From: Robbsia andropogonis
Lineage (GTDB): Bacteria; Pseudomonadota; Gammaproteobacteria; Burkholderiales; Burkholderiaceae
Direction: 5' to 3'
Length of the DNA stretch: 64,000 bases
NCBI RefSeq assembly: GCF_000970345.1
Contig: NZ_LAQU01000010.1
Location: 102,283 to 166,282, forward strand
Shown here: positions 54,804 to 64,000 of the stretch, piece after piece
How positions within the stretch are numbered: the stretch's first letter is position 1
How the letters are laid out: every line of letters begins with the position of its first letter
Position numbers and translations under genes: made by a program
Notes under the pieces: generated by a model
Database searches by the model: none
What the model was told of the DNA's origin: nothing
The model's input: the letters and a program-made list of their open reading frames with translations, nothing else

Positions 54804-57800
54804 TCAAGCCTGCTTCAGTAGTTCGCGGACTTCGTCGTCCGACAGATGCGACATGTCGTTGAGCAGCGTGTCGAGGTTGGCGGCGTCCGTCTTGCCGAGC
54901 AGCTTGTCGGTGATCGCATCCGCCAGTTCCGCAATGGTGGGCTTGGTCAACATGTCCGCCGGGTTGATCGAGACGCCAAACGTCTGGTTGATCCGTCCGA
55001 CGACCTGCAGCGCCAGGAGCGAGTTGCCACCCAGGTCGAAGAAGCTGTCGTTGCGCGCGATCGGACGGTCGCCAAGTGCGTCGCGCCAGATGGCGCTGAG
55101 TTGGTCTTCGAGCATCGCGGTGCCGGAATCGGAGGGGGAGTGACTCATGGGGAATCCTTCATCGGTCGGTTGAATGGGAGAGGGGACCGGATCTGCCGGC
55201 GTCGATACGGAAAGCGGCGCTGCATGGGATGTTGACGCGGCGGGCCGCGCACGGTCGATCCAGGCACGCCGGCGGTCGAACGGCATGGTCGGCAGCCAGG
55301 CCATCTTGGCGTCTTGGTCGTCCGACCACGCAGCCCAATCGATATCAATGCCCAAGGTCCATAGACGTCCCGCGGTGTCGAGCAATGCCCGGCCTTCGTC
55401 GGCGACGCCGCCGAGGCTCGATAACACGGCATGGTGTGGACCGACGATGCCGAGCGCCGCACTGCTCAGCGTTCGGCCGGGACCCAGCTCCAGCACCACG
55501 GCACCGGTTGCCACGTCCGTCGCGAGAGCCGCCTGTAGTGCCCGCGCGTATTGCACCGGGGCACGCAATTGACCAACCCAATAGGCAGGGTCCGTTGCCT
55601 GTGCATCGTCGAGCGGCCGGGACGTGACGGTCGAGAAGATCGGTACGTCCGGCAGGCGCAATGTGATGCCCTCGAAAGCCGCGCGATAGGTGTCGAGGAC
55701 CGGCTCCATCAGTGGCGAATGGAACGCGTGCGAGGTGTTGAGACGCCGGTACGTGAGATGTTCGCGGTCGAGCAGCGATTCCAGCGCCGCAATGCCGGCG
55801 AAGCTGCCGGACACCACGCACGCCTTCGGCCCGTTGACCGCGGAGATGACGCAGTTGCCTACCTCTTCGGTGCCGGAGGCGAGCAGCGTGGACAGCGCGG
55901 TTTCGTCGAGGACGACGGCGAGCATTGCGCCGGCGGGGGCGCGCTGCATCGCCGCGCCGCGTGCAACGACAAGACGCAAGGCGTCGCGCAGGCTCATGAC
56001 GTTCGCTAGCGTGGCGGCGACAAGCTCGCCAAGGCTGTGGCCTACGAATGCAACAGGCCGCACGCCGGCGTTCAGCCAAACGCGGCCAAGCGCCCATTCA
56101 AGCGCGAACAGCGCGGGTTGCGCGCCCGCTGTGTCGTCCAGCGTGAGGTCAGAGCCCGGATCGCGGCCGTCGGCGATAAGACGTCGCAGGTCGATGCCGT
56201 GGTCGGTACGCAGCCACTGCGCGCATTCGTCAAGCGCCGCAGCCAGGCGCGGTTCGGCTGCGGCTGCCGCAAGCCCCATGCCGATACGCTGCGCACCTTG
56301 TCCAGTGAACTGAAACAGGACAGGAGGTGACACATCGGGCGCTTCTTGCGGTGGCCGTTCGAATGCGGCGATCTCGCCAAAGGCTTTCGCTGCTTCGTTG
56401 GCATCGCCGGCAACGACAAAACCGCGATAACGCCGGTGCATGCGGCGCTGCTGCAGGGTGTACGACGCATCAGCGAGGGGCGGCGCGTCGCCTTCGTGCG
56501 ACCAGACGCGTCCCAGCCGTCGTGCGAATTCAAAAAGACCGGCCGTCGACGTTGCGCTGAACGGCAGCAGCCAGGCATGCCGGGGCGTGGCCGTCGATTC
56601 GTCGGCCGCGATATCGGGTGCCTGCTCCAGTATCAGATGTGCGTTCGTGCCACCGATACCGAAGGAACTGACGCTTGCGCGACGCGGATGATGCTCATCC
56701 GGCCAGGGTAGCGGTTCACGAATCACGTAGAAAGGACTTTCATCGAGGTGCAATTCGGGATTGGCCTCGTGGAAGTGGAGGCTTGGAGGCAGAACGCCGT
56801 GACGTACTGCCTGCACCGCCTTGATCAGGCCGCCGATACCCGCGGCCGCACCGAGATGGCCGATATTGCTTTTGAGCGATGAGATACCGCAAAAACCGAT
56901 GCGATCCGTGTCGAGCCGATACGCGCGTGTCAGTGCGGCGATCTCGATCGGATCACCGAGCGGTGTTGCCGTGCCGTGCGTCTCCACGTATCCGATGGTG
57001 TCGGCGGACACATCCGCGGTCGCCATGGCTTCCGCGATCACCCGTGCCTGGCCATCGACACTGGGCGCCGTGTAGCCGATCTTGACCCCACCGTCGTTGT
57101 TCACCGATGTGCCGCGTATCACGGCCAGCACGGGGACGCGGCGTTCGATGGCATCCTCGATGCGCATCAAGGCGACCATGCCGACGCCTGCGCCATCGAT
57201 CGTGCCCTGGGCGGCGCGATCAAAGGGGCGGCAGTGTCCATCGGGCGAGAGGATGCCGCCGACCGTATGGAGATAGCCCTCCGGGTCGAATGCAGGGATG
57301 GCGGCCGCGCCGGCCAGGACCATGTCGCATTCGTGATTGGCCAAGGCGCTGCATCCGAGATGCACGGCGACCAGTCCCGTGGAACAGGCGGTGTTGAGGC
57401 TGATGGCCGGGCCGGTCAGATCGAGACGGTAAGCCAGCAGTGTGGCCGCCGAGTCCTTGCGGTTGATCATCTGTAGCGAATCGATGCCGACGGACCGCAC
57501 GACATCGGCGTTCGGTATCAGGTGTTCTTCCAGATAACGGCTCAAACGGACACCGGCATACACACCGACGGTCCGGTCGTCGCCAGGGACGTAACCTGCC
57601 TGTTCGAGCGCTTCGTGCGCACATTCCATCAGCAGCCGCAGCTGGGGATCGGTGATTTCCGCTTCGCGTGCGGTCATCGAGAAGCATGTCGCATCGAAGT
57701 GCTTGACGTCGTCGAGCAGCGGTCGTGCCTTGACGTAATTCGGCGCGTCGAGCAGTTCCCGCGGTATGCCCGCCGCCATCAATGCCGCGTCGGAAAAGCG

Positions 57801-57914
57801 ATGAATGGATTCCTTGCCGGCAACCACATTCCGCCATAACGTGTCCGCATCCGTGGCGTCGGGAAAACGCCCCGACAGGCCCACGACCGCGATACCCTCG
57901 AGTGCATCACGCAT
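54804..57914 (-). CDS. type I polyketide synthase module KS-AT-ACP
   Basis: About 1036 residues from the ATG at 57914, which overlaps the NRPS stop by eight bases and has GGAG upstream. The ketosynthase (1-430) has the triad Cys177 (TACSTG), His313 (ETHGTAT) and His353 (NIGHLG). The acyltransferase (about 500-840) has GQGAQ, the nucleophile in GHSLGE and HAFHS, the form expected for malonyl-CoA. The ACP (about 925-1000) has DLGGNSLL. No ketoreductase, dehydratase or thioesterase is present, so a beta-keto thioester is left on the ACP for a partner in trans. The tail ends in an acidic helix (LSDDEVRELLKQA) that may dock the LLM or reductase. Confidence 0.95.
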   Translation of the reverse strand: MRDALEGIAVVGLSGRFPDATDADTLWRNVVAGKESIHRFSDAALMAAGIPRELLDAPNYVKARPLLDDVKHFDATCFSMTAREAEITDPQLRLLMECAHEALEQAGYVPGDDRTVGVYAGVRLSRYLEEHLIPNADVVRSVGIDSLQMINRKDSAATLLAYRLDLTGPAISLNTACSTGLVAVHLGCSALANHECDMVLAGAAAIPAFDPEGYLHTVGGILSPDGHCRPFDRAAQGTIDGAGVGMVALMRIEDAIERRVPVLAVIRGTSVNNDGGVKIGYTAPSVDGQARVIAEAMATADVSADTIGYVETHGTATPLGDPIEIAALTRAYRLDTDRIGFCGISSLKSNIGHLGAAAGIGGLIKAVQAVRHGVLPPSLHFHEANPELHLDESPFYVIREPLPWPDEHHPRRASVSSFGIGGTNAHLILEQAPDIAADESTATPRHAWLLPFSATSTAGLFEFARRLGRVWSHEGDAPPLADASYTLQQRRMHRRYRGFVVAGDANEAAKAFGEIAAFERPPQEAPDVSPPVLFQFTGQGAQRIGMGLAAAAAEPRLAAALDECAQWLRTDHGIDLRRLIADGRDPGSDLTLDDTAGAQPALFALEWALGRVWLNAGVRPVAFVGHSLGELVAATLANVMSLRDALRLVVARGAAMQRAPAGAMLAVVLDETALSTLLASGTEEVGNCVISAVNGPKACVVSGSFAGIAALESLLDREHLTYRRLNTSHAFHSPLMEPVLDTYRAAFEGITLRLPDVPIFSTVTSRPLDDAQATDPAYWVGQLRAPVQYARALQAALATDVATGAVVLELGPGRTLSSAALGIVGPHHAVLSSLGGVADEGRALLDTAGRLWTLGIDIDWAAWSDDQDAKMAWLPTMPFDRRRAWIDRARPAASTSHAAPLSVSTPADPVPSPIQPTDEGFPMSHSPSDSGTAMLEDQLSAIWRDALGDRPIARNDSFFDLGGNSLLALQVVGRINQTFGVSINPADMLTKPTIAELADAITDKLLGKTDAANLDTLLNDMSHLSDDEVRELLKQA

Positions 57915-60900
57915 CTTTATTTCTCCGCTGTCGGCGCGCGTGCGCGCCGGATTGCCGCTGTTTGCGTTGTTCGATTCGCCTGCGAGCCGATGTAGAAAAC
58001 ACCTCTGTCCCTGCGCCATGCGGGGCCGCCTGCGTGCCCGATCGCGCGTCAATCCGGGACGCCAGCAGCTCGACGGTCGGGTAGCGGAACAGTTCTACTA
58101 CCGGCAGTTCAAGTCCAAAATGCGTGAGAACGCCTGCCTGCACGGCGATCAGTCGCAGTGAATTGCCGCCAAGCTCGAAGAAATTGGTCCGCGTGTCGAC
58201 CTCGGGCACGACGAGGATCTCCGCCCAGATCGCGGCGACTTTCACCTCGGTCGGCGTGGTGGCGCGGCGGCTCACGGGAACCGCGGCCTGCAATCGAGGG
58301 GCGGGCAGGCGCTGACGGTCGATCTTGCCGGTGATGGTGGTGGGCATCGCCGCGATGGCCTGCAGCGATACGGGCACCATATACGCCGGCAGTTCGCGCG
58401 CCAGATGTCGTCTGAGCATGTATTCCGGCTCATCCACGGAGGTTTTCAGGACGACGTAGGCAGCCAGCTGCGGCTGGCCGTCGGCGTCCTCGAAGACCTT
58501 GACCGCCGCATGCTCGACGGCAGGAATGCGGCCCAGCGCGGCCTCGATCTCACCGGGCTCGACACGATTACCACGGATTTTTACCTGGGCATCGATGCGT
58601 CCCATCAGATCGATACTGCCGTCGTCGAGTCGCCGTCCCACATCGCCGGTCCGGTATAGCAGGGGACCATAGCCGCGCCCTGTGGCGAACGGATTGGGCA
58701 CGAAAGCCTCCCGTGTCCGCACGGGATCGTTCGCGTAGCCGCGCGTGATGCCGATGCCGTCGATGTAGACCTCGCCGAAGGTGCCGACCGGGACCTCCCG
58801 TTGGTGCGCATCCAGGATCCAGACCAGCGTATTCGGGTTGGGTCGGCCGACCGGAATCCGGGGACGGAGCAGGTCGTCGTGGCCTACCACATGGTTCGCC
58901 GATGTCATCGTTGCTTCCGTCGGCCCGTATTGGTTGACGATCGACAGCGTGTCGCCAAAGACCGACCAGGCGCGCAAGCAGTCCTCGGCGGTTAAACGCT
59001 CCCCGCAGGGCATCAACGTATCCAGGCGGATGCCGGCCGGTGCGCCACGCGTCTCGGCCACCGTCAGCAGGGATCGCAGCAGCGTCGGGGTGATGCTGAA
59101 GAGTTTCGTGATGCCGTCTTGCGCAAGTCGCGTCATCAGCGCGGCGGGGTCGCGGGCCACGTCGTCCGGCAGTAGCACGGCGGTGGCGCCAGCGCTCCAG
59201 GTACCGAACAGGTCGCGCACCGACGGATCGAAGTTGAAGTTCGTGACCTGGAGGACACGGTCGTCCGGCACGACATCGCGTGCGCTTACCAGAAACGCCA
59301 GATCGTGCGCGACGCCGCGGTGCGGCACGGCCACGCTCTTCGGTATGCCGGTCGAACCGGAGGTCGTGATGACATAGGCGAGATCGTCGGGCGTGGGATC
59401 GCGGTGGGCCCGTAACACGCCGTCGACGCCCGACGGCACGATCACATGCCCCGTGAAGCCGATTGCCGCCACGCGATCGCCCGAATCGACAATCAGGAAG
59501 TTGATGCCGATCGCGCCGATGATCTGCGTGATGCGTTCATCCGGCCATTCAGGGTCGAGCGGTACATAGGCGCAGCCGGCCACCAGCGTGCCAAGCAGCG
59601 CAACGGTCCGTTCGATCGAACGATGCATGAGAATGCCAATCGGTGCCTGGCGTGGGGCGTCTGCCTGCAATAGTGCCCCCGCCAGCGTCTCGGCCGCCGC
59701 CAGAAGTTCGGCGTAACTGCGCGACACACCGTCCAGTGTCACGGCCGGCCGATCGGGCCAGCGTGCGGCGCTTTCCCTCACGAGTTGTACGACCGTCGCG
59801 TCACGCGGCGGAGCGAGCATCTGAGTTTGCGAGGCAGCATGTCCGGGAAGCTCCTCCGCAAGCGCGGGCGACAGCAGGGACAATGCATGCACGGGGCGAT
59901 CGGGCGCCTCGGTGATCTGTGCCAGCGTGAAACAATACATCTCGATCAGGCGCGCGATCGTCGACGGCGCGAAAAGCGCCGTGTCGTATTCGACGTACCC
60001 TGAAAGTCGGCCGTCGCGTTCGAGCAGATGGACATTCAGATCGTATTTCGCCGCGCCTGGCAGTGCGTCGATGCGTTCCACCGTGAGTCCGGACATTTCG
60101 ACGCTGTCGAGCGCACCGGTGTCCATCACGAACAGTATCTGAAACAGCGGCGCGTAGCCGAGGTGGCGTGGCGGATTCAGTTGCTCCACCAACCGCTCGA
60201 ACGGCATGTCCTGATGTGTGTAGGCGTCGAGCAGTGTCTGTTTCGCGGCCGCGAGGTGCGTCGTAAATGGCTGGCTGTCGTCTACGGTCTGACGGATGAC
60301 CAGCGTATTGACGAACAAACCAACGAGGCCTTCGAGTTCAGGGCGAAGCCGATTGGCGACAGGCGTGCCCACCACTACGTCGTCACGTTGCGTCAGTCGC
60401 GCCACGAGGGTCTGGAATGCTGCCAGCATCAACATGAAAAGCGACGCGCCTTGTTCGCGTGCGACACCGGCCAGGCGCGCGGCAAGTGCGTCCGGCAGCG
60501 CAAATGGCACGGTGCGGCCCGCATGCGCGGCAACGTCGGGCCGACGGTAATCGGTCGGCAACGTCGAGACCTCGGGCAGGTCGGAAAGCTTTGCGAGCCA
60601 ATACACATCGAGACGTGCGAGGCGGTCCGACGACAGCCATTCCCGATGCCAGTCCGCATAATCGAAATAGCTGACCGGCAACGCCGGCAGGTCGGGTGGC
60701 GTGTGTTGGCGTGCCGCGTCATACAGGCGGCCGAGTTCCGCCTGGATGATTCCGGCGGACCAGCCGTCGCAAACAATGTGATGGAAAGACATCACGAGCA
60801 CGTGGGCATCGGCGGCCGTTGCCAGCAAACCAATGCGCATCGTCCCATCGCGTGTCAGGTCGAACGGTTGGTTCGCCAGGGCCTGGATCGTCGTCTCGAG

Positions 60901-63900
60901 CGCGTCGTCCGCTACCGGTTCGGCAACCAGGGCGGGGAACGCAGGCCGTTGCGGTATCTGTCGTACCTGGTCACCTTGCGTGCTGAAGGTTACCGCAAGC
61001 ACCGGGTGTCGGGCGACCAGCGCGTCGAGCGCTTGTCCCAATGCCGCGATATCCAGCGGCCCCGACATCCTCAGGGCGACCGACATGTTGTAGGTGGCGT
61101 TCGCGCCTTCGAGCCGGGCCAGGAACAGCATGCGTTGCTGCGCTGGAGAAAGCGGGTGGGCACCCTGGGCAGCGCGTTTTACGATTGCGGCCCCTTCGGT
61201 GGGCGATGTGCCATCGACGACGGCGACCTCCGACCGTGAGGCGATCTGCGCTGCCAATGCGTGGATCGTCGGCGCGGAGAAGACATCGCCGATGTCCACG
61301 GCAAGCCGGTGTTGGTTGACGAGCCGGGTGACGACACGGGTGGCAAGCAACGAATGCCCGCCGATCGCGAAGAAGCTGTCATGTCGGCTTATGCGTTCCA
61401 CGCCGATCAGTTCGCGCCACACCTGCGCGATCAGCGATTCGATGGGCCCCGCTGGTGCTTCGAACGGGGTCGGGTCGCCCTGTTCGGTGGCGCCAGCCTC
61501 GAGTCCCGCCAGCGCACGCCGATCAAGCTTGCCGCTGGGCGTATAGGGGAGCGCCGCCACGCAAGCGATCGCTTGCGGCACCGCGAACGCCGGCAGGCGT
61601 TGTCGGGCGGCGGTGCGTAGACTCGCGATGTCGATGTTGGCCTGAGGCTCTGCAATGACGAAGGCGACCAGTCGTTCATCCCCAGCCGCCCCGCGCTGCA
61701 CGGTCGCGGCTGCGCGCGCCACGCCAGGTTGCGATTCCAGGAGCGCCTCGATCTCGCCGAGTTCGATCCGAAACCCGCGCAATTTGGTTTGCAGATCACG
61801 CCGGCCGAGAAAAAGGTAATCACCGTCTGTTCGGCGCCGGACGAGATCCCCGGTCCAATAGAAACGCTCGCCGGGTTCGGCGAACGGCGGCGTGAAGAAA
61901 CGCTCCGCCGTCAGTTCGGGACGGCCCAGGTAGCCGTCGCCCACGCCGATACCCCCGATAAGCAACTCGCCGACGACGCCGTCGGGTACTGGCCAACCCT
62001 TGTCGTCCACGGCGACGAGCTGGACGCCGGGTAGTGCCTGACCGATCGGTACAACGGCAGGCCAGTGGTCGAGCGACGTCGGTAGTCGTTTGAATGCGCA
62101 TACGTCTGCACATTCGGTTGGGCCGTAGGTGTTGACGATCTCGGTACGTTGCGGCGCGGCGAGCAGCCAGTCGCGCAGCGGCCCGACGGCGATCGGCTCG
62201 CCACCGAGAAAAGCATGCCGCAGCGTCGCGATCCCATGCCAGCCGTTTGCCGCGTCGGCTTCGACGATCGCATAGAACATGCTGGGGGTGCAGTTGACGA
62301 CGCTGATGTGATGTCGTGCAATGTCTTGCACGACGGACGACGCATCGAAGTCCGGGCGGCTCTTGATCACCAGCGTGCCACCATGCAGCAACGGCGCGAA
62401 CAGATTCTTTTGTGTCAGATCAAAGCTCAGCGCGCTCAACAGCAATACCCGGGTGTATGCGTGGAAGTCGAAAGTGTTGGCATACCAATGGAGCAGATTG
62501 ACGAAATTACGCTGCGTCACGACGGCGCCCTTCGGCCGACCGGTCGAGCCCGAGGTGAAGATCACATAGAAGGGCAGGGACATCGGATCGATGTCGCCCG
62601 TGTCCATGACAGGTGCGGTTGACGGATGCGCGGCGGCATCCCGGTGCAGGTGCGCGAGTGCCCGTTGCGATACGCCCCCGAGCGCGGGCATTTCCTCGCC
62701 GACGATCACGAGCGGTGGCGTGGCGTCCTCGATCATCGCCTGCAAGCGTTCGGCGGGATAGCCAGGGTCCATCGGCAGATACGCCGCACCGACCTTGCCG
62801 GCGGCCAGAACGACGGCAAGAAAACGTGCCGATGGCGCCAGGCAGACGCCGAGGCGGTCTCCGGGCCGCACGCCGGCCGCGATCAGGCAATGTGCATAAC
62901 GGTTTGCCAGCCCGTCCAGTTCCCGATAGCACAGATCGCCGTCGGGCGACGAGACGGCCAAGGCGTCGGGATGACGCGCGGCGGCCAAGGCGACGAGCGC
63001 ATGCACGGGCGCCGCCGGACGGTGGTCCGCGAGGGGGGACGCGTCGTCCGTCACGACGTTCGTGAGATTGCCGTGCCACGCACGGCGCAATTGCCGCAGA
63101 TCGTCCTCATCGGTGAGAGCGAGCTGGCCGAGCGGCAGCGCGAGATCGGCCCCGAGCCTTTCCAGCCTGAACAGATAGCGGCGCGACAGATCGGCTATCC
63201 AGGCCGGGTCGTATTTGTCCGCGCGATATTCGAACAGGAGTGCCGCGCCGTCGGCGCTGTCCTCGACGAGCAGCGTGAGGTCGAACTTCGTCTGCGATGC
63301 GGGGAGCGGCAATGCGCGAACCGTCAGGCCGTCAAGTGTGAAGGTGGCGACGGACGCGGGTTGCATCGCGAACATCGCTTGGAACAGTGCGCCGCCGCCA
63401 GGTCTTTCGGCCGTGCGCAATACGTGCTCGAACGGCAGTTCCGCATGCGCCAGCGCATCGCGTACCGTGGTGGCCGCCTTGTCGAGAAAGGCCTGGAGGG
63501 CTTGGTCCGCGGCACAGTCGAAACGCAGCGCGACGGTGTTGGCGACAAAGCCGACGAGGGACAACCAGTCCGGATGCTGGCGGTTGGCGACAGGCGTGCC
63601 GATGACGACGTCCTCTTCGCCGGCATAGCGGCCAAGCAGGGCCGCGAAGGTGGCGACGAGCAATGTGAACCGCGTTGTCCGATGTTGCCTTGCCTGCGTG
63701 TCGAGTGCCTGCAGCAGCGCGGGCGGCATCGGTACACGGAGCGTGCCGGCCGGCTGGGCTGCCGATGACGCGCCGTCGGCGGGGAGGTTCAGCGGTGGCA
63801 CGGGCCGCGCGAACTGCCGTTGCCAGTACTCGCGCGCCGGTGCCAGTGCCTTCCCGGCCGCGCGGCGGTTCTGCCACTGCACGAAATCGGCGTAGCGGCG

Positions 63901-64000
63901 GGTCGGCGCGCCGGCTTCGGCTGCATGCTTACCGCGCGCCACGGCATAACCGTCGGCAATCTCCCGCATGAGGATGCCGATCGAGACGCCGTCGCAGCAG
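57907..64000 (-). CDS. non-ribosomal peptide synthetase C-A-T-C-A-T (5' end beyond the window)
   Basis: At least 2030 codons; the frame runs off the right edge. An ATG at 63969 is internal, because the preceding codons read CCDGVSIGIL, the end of the condensation His motif. Numbered from that ATG: rest of C1 (1-300), A1 (325-825; FTSGSTGRPKG, YGPTE), T1 with Ser873 (GGHSLL), C2 (935-1350; HHIVCDGWS, so active), A2 (1390-1890; TTSGSTGIPKS, YGPTE) and T2 with Ser1937 (GGNSLR). The tail is strongly basic. By alignment to GrsA the specificity residues read roughly DLKSFGTDV for A1 and DPRTMCQMT for A2, neither a code I can assign. It passes a dipeptide to the KS of the next protein. Confidence 0.95.
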   Translation of the reverse strand, partial: CCDGVSIGILMREIADGYAVARGKHAAEAGAPTRRYADFVQWQNRRAAGKALAPAREYWQRQFARPVPPLNLPADGASSAAQPAGTLRVPMPPALLQALDTQARQHRTTRFTLLVATFAALLGRYAGEEDVVIGTPVANRQHPDWLSLVGFVANTVALRFDCAADQALQAFLDKAATTVRDALAHAELPFEHVLRTAERPGGGALFQAMFAMQPASVATFTLDGLTVRALPLPASQTKFDLTLLVEDSADGAALLFEYRADKYDPAWIADLSRRYLFRLERLGADLALPLGQLALTDEDDLRQLRRAWHGNLTNVVTDDASPLADHRPAAPVHALVALAAARHPDALAVSSPDGDLCYRELDGLANRYAHCLIAAGVRPGDRLGVCLAPSARFLAVVLAAGKVGAAYLPMDPGYPAERLQAMIEDATPPLVIVGEEMPALGGVSQRALAHLHRDAAAHPSTAPVMDTGDIDPMSLPFYVIFTSGSTGRPKGAVVTQRNFVNLLHWYANTFDFHAYTRVLLLSALSFDLTQKNLFAPLLHGGTLVIKSRPDFDASSVVQDIARHHISVVNCTPSMFYAIVEADAANGWHGIATLRHAFLGGEPIAVGPLRDWLLAAPQRTEIVNTYGPTECADVCAFKRLPTSLDHWPAVVPIGQALPGVQLVAVDDKGWPVPDGVVGELLIGGIGVGDGYLGRPELTAERFFTPPFAEPGERFYWTGDLVRRRTDGDYLFLGRRDLQTKLRGFRIELGEIEALLESQPGVARAAATVQRGAAGDERLVAFVIAEPQANIDIASLRTAARQRLPAFAVPQAIACVAALPYTPSGKLDRRALAGLEAGATEQGDPTPFEAPAGPIESLIAQVWRELIGVERISRHDSFFAIGGHSLLATRVVTRLVNQHRLAVDIGDVFSAPTIHALAAQIASRSEVAVVDGTSPTEGAAIVKRAAQGAHPLSPAQQRMLFLARLEGANATYNMSVALRMSGPLDIAALGQALDALVARHPVLAVTFSTQGDQVRQIPQRPAFPALVAEPVADDALETTIQALANQPFDLTRDGTMRIGLLATAADAHVLVMSFHHIVCDGWSAGIIQAELGRLYDAARQHTPPDLPALPVSYFDYADWHREWLSSDRLARLDVYWLAKLSDLPEVSTLPTDYRRPDVAAHAGRTVPFALPDALAARLAGVAREQGASLFMLMLAAFQTLVARLTQRDDVVVGTPVANRLRPELEGLVGLFVNTLVIRQTVDDSQPFTTHLAAAKQTLLDAYTHQDMPFERLVEQLNPPRHLGYAPLFQILFVMDTGALDSVEMSGLTVERIDALPGAAKYDLNVHLLERDGRLSGYVEYDTALFAPSTIARLIEMYCFTLAQITEAPDRPVHALSLLSPALAEELPGHAASQTQMLAPPRDATVVQLVRESAARWPDRPAVTLDGVSRSYAELLAAAETLAGALLQADAPRQAPIGILMHRSIERTVALLGTLVAGCAYVPLDPEWPDERITQIIGAIGINFLIVDSGDRVAAIGFTGHVIVPSGVDGVLRAHRDPTPDDLAYVITTSGSTGIPKSVAVPHRGVAHDLAFLVSARDVVPDDRVLQVTNFNFDPSVRDLFGTWSAGATAVLLPDDVARDPAALMTRLAQDGITKLFSITPTLLRSLLTVAETRGAPAGIRLDTLMPCGERLTAEDCLRAWSVFGDTLSIVNQYGPTEATMTSANHVVGHDDLLRPRIPVGRPNPNTLVWILDAHQREVPVGTFGEVYIDGIGITRGYANDPVRTREAFVPNPFATGRGYGPLLYRTGDVGRRLDDGSIDLMGRIDAQVKIRGNRVEPGEIEAALGRIPAVEHAAVKVFEDADGQPQLAAYVVLKTSVDEPEYMLRRHLARELPAYMVPVSLQAIAAMPTTITGKIDRQRLPAPRLQAAVPVSRRATTPTEVKVAAIWAEILVVPEVDTRTNFFELGGNSLRLIAVQAGVLTHFGLELPVVELFRYPTVELLASRIDARSGTQAAPHGAGTEVFSTSARRRIEQRKQRQSGAHARRQRRNKDA

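Noticed and set aside
60028..61239. 403-codon plus-strand open frame
   Set aside because: Lies wholly opposite the NRPS second condensation domain; Arg/Gln/His-rich translation typical of the antisense of GC-rich genes.
62626..63768. 380-codon plus-strand open frame
   Set aside because: Antisense to the first C and A domains of the NRPS; no recognisable domain or ribosome-binding site.

Overview
The window looks like chromosome from a plant- or soil-associated betaproteobacterium of the Burkholderiaceae type. The supporting evidence is a Burkholderia-style general porin, a pobA gene with a divergent AraC-type regulator, an EmrAB-NodT pump under TetR control, many ABC importers for nitrogen compounds, and two pectin-degrading GH28 enzymes. 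The genus cannot be fixed from the sequence alone. Most of the window is moderately GC-rich. Two intergenic stretches (about 30.7-31.3 kb and 33.0-33.7 kb) are visibly AT-rich, and the biosynthetic region on the right (about 49.8-64 kb) is visibly more GC-rich than the rest.

Layout. 0.1-10 kb: an aromatic-compound catabolic locus around a divergent GntR regulator. An MhpA-like flavin hydroxylase, an NTF2-like protein and an MFS importer lie on the minus strand. An extradiol-type VOC dioxygenase, an FAA hydrolase, an aldehyde dehydrogenase, an acetoacetate-decarboxylase-family enzyme and a porin lie on the plus strand. 10-12.3 kb: pobR/pobA (4-hydroxybenzoate to protocatechuate). 12.3-17.4 kb: TetR plus EmrA-EmrB-NodT multidrug efflux. 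17.5-25.8 kb: a LysR regulator divergent from a complete Dpp/Opp-type peptide importer (binding protein, two permeases, two ATPases) and an M20 metallopeptidase. 25.9-33 kb: an alpha/beta hydrolase, two GH28 polygalacturonase-family enzymes (one Sec-exported, one a Tat-type lipoprotein) and a chemoreceptor with a good flagellar sigma-28 promoter. 33.8-40 kb: an operon with three DUF1989 genes (the family of carboxyguanidine deiminase CgdA/CgdB) and a complete polar-amino-acid ABC importer, divergent from an RpiR regulator. 40.4-47.5 kb: a urea/amide-type five-gene ABC importer followed by an amidase and a DeoR regulator. 47.7-64 kb: a biosynthetic cluster on the minus strand running off the right edge.

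The biosynthetic cluster is the most unusual part. In transcription order it encodes an NRPS (C-A-T-C-A-T, 5' end outside the window), a KS-AT-ACP polyketide synthase, a natural-product luciferase-like monooxygenase, a reductase resembling acyl-ACP reductase (AAR), a penicillin-acylase-family Ntn hydrolase without a signal peptide, and a full-length glutamine-dependent NAD synthetase. No thioesterase is present in the window. This suggests that a dipeptide extended by one malonate unit is released reductively, oxidised and perhaps de-acylated. The NAD synthetase may be a tailoring or self-protection gene. Together with the three-gene DUF1989 operon, this is the best candidate for undescribed biology here. 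No tRNA, rRNA, CRISPR array, insertion sequence or phage gene was recognised.
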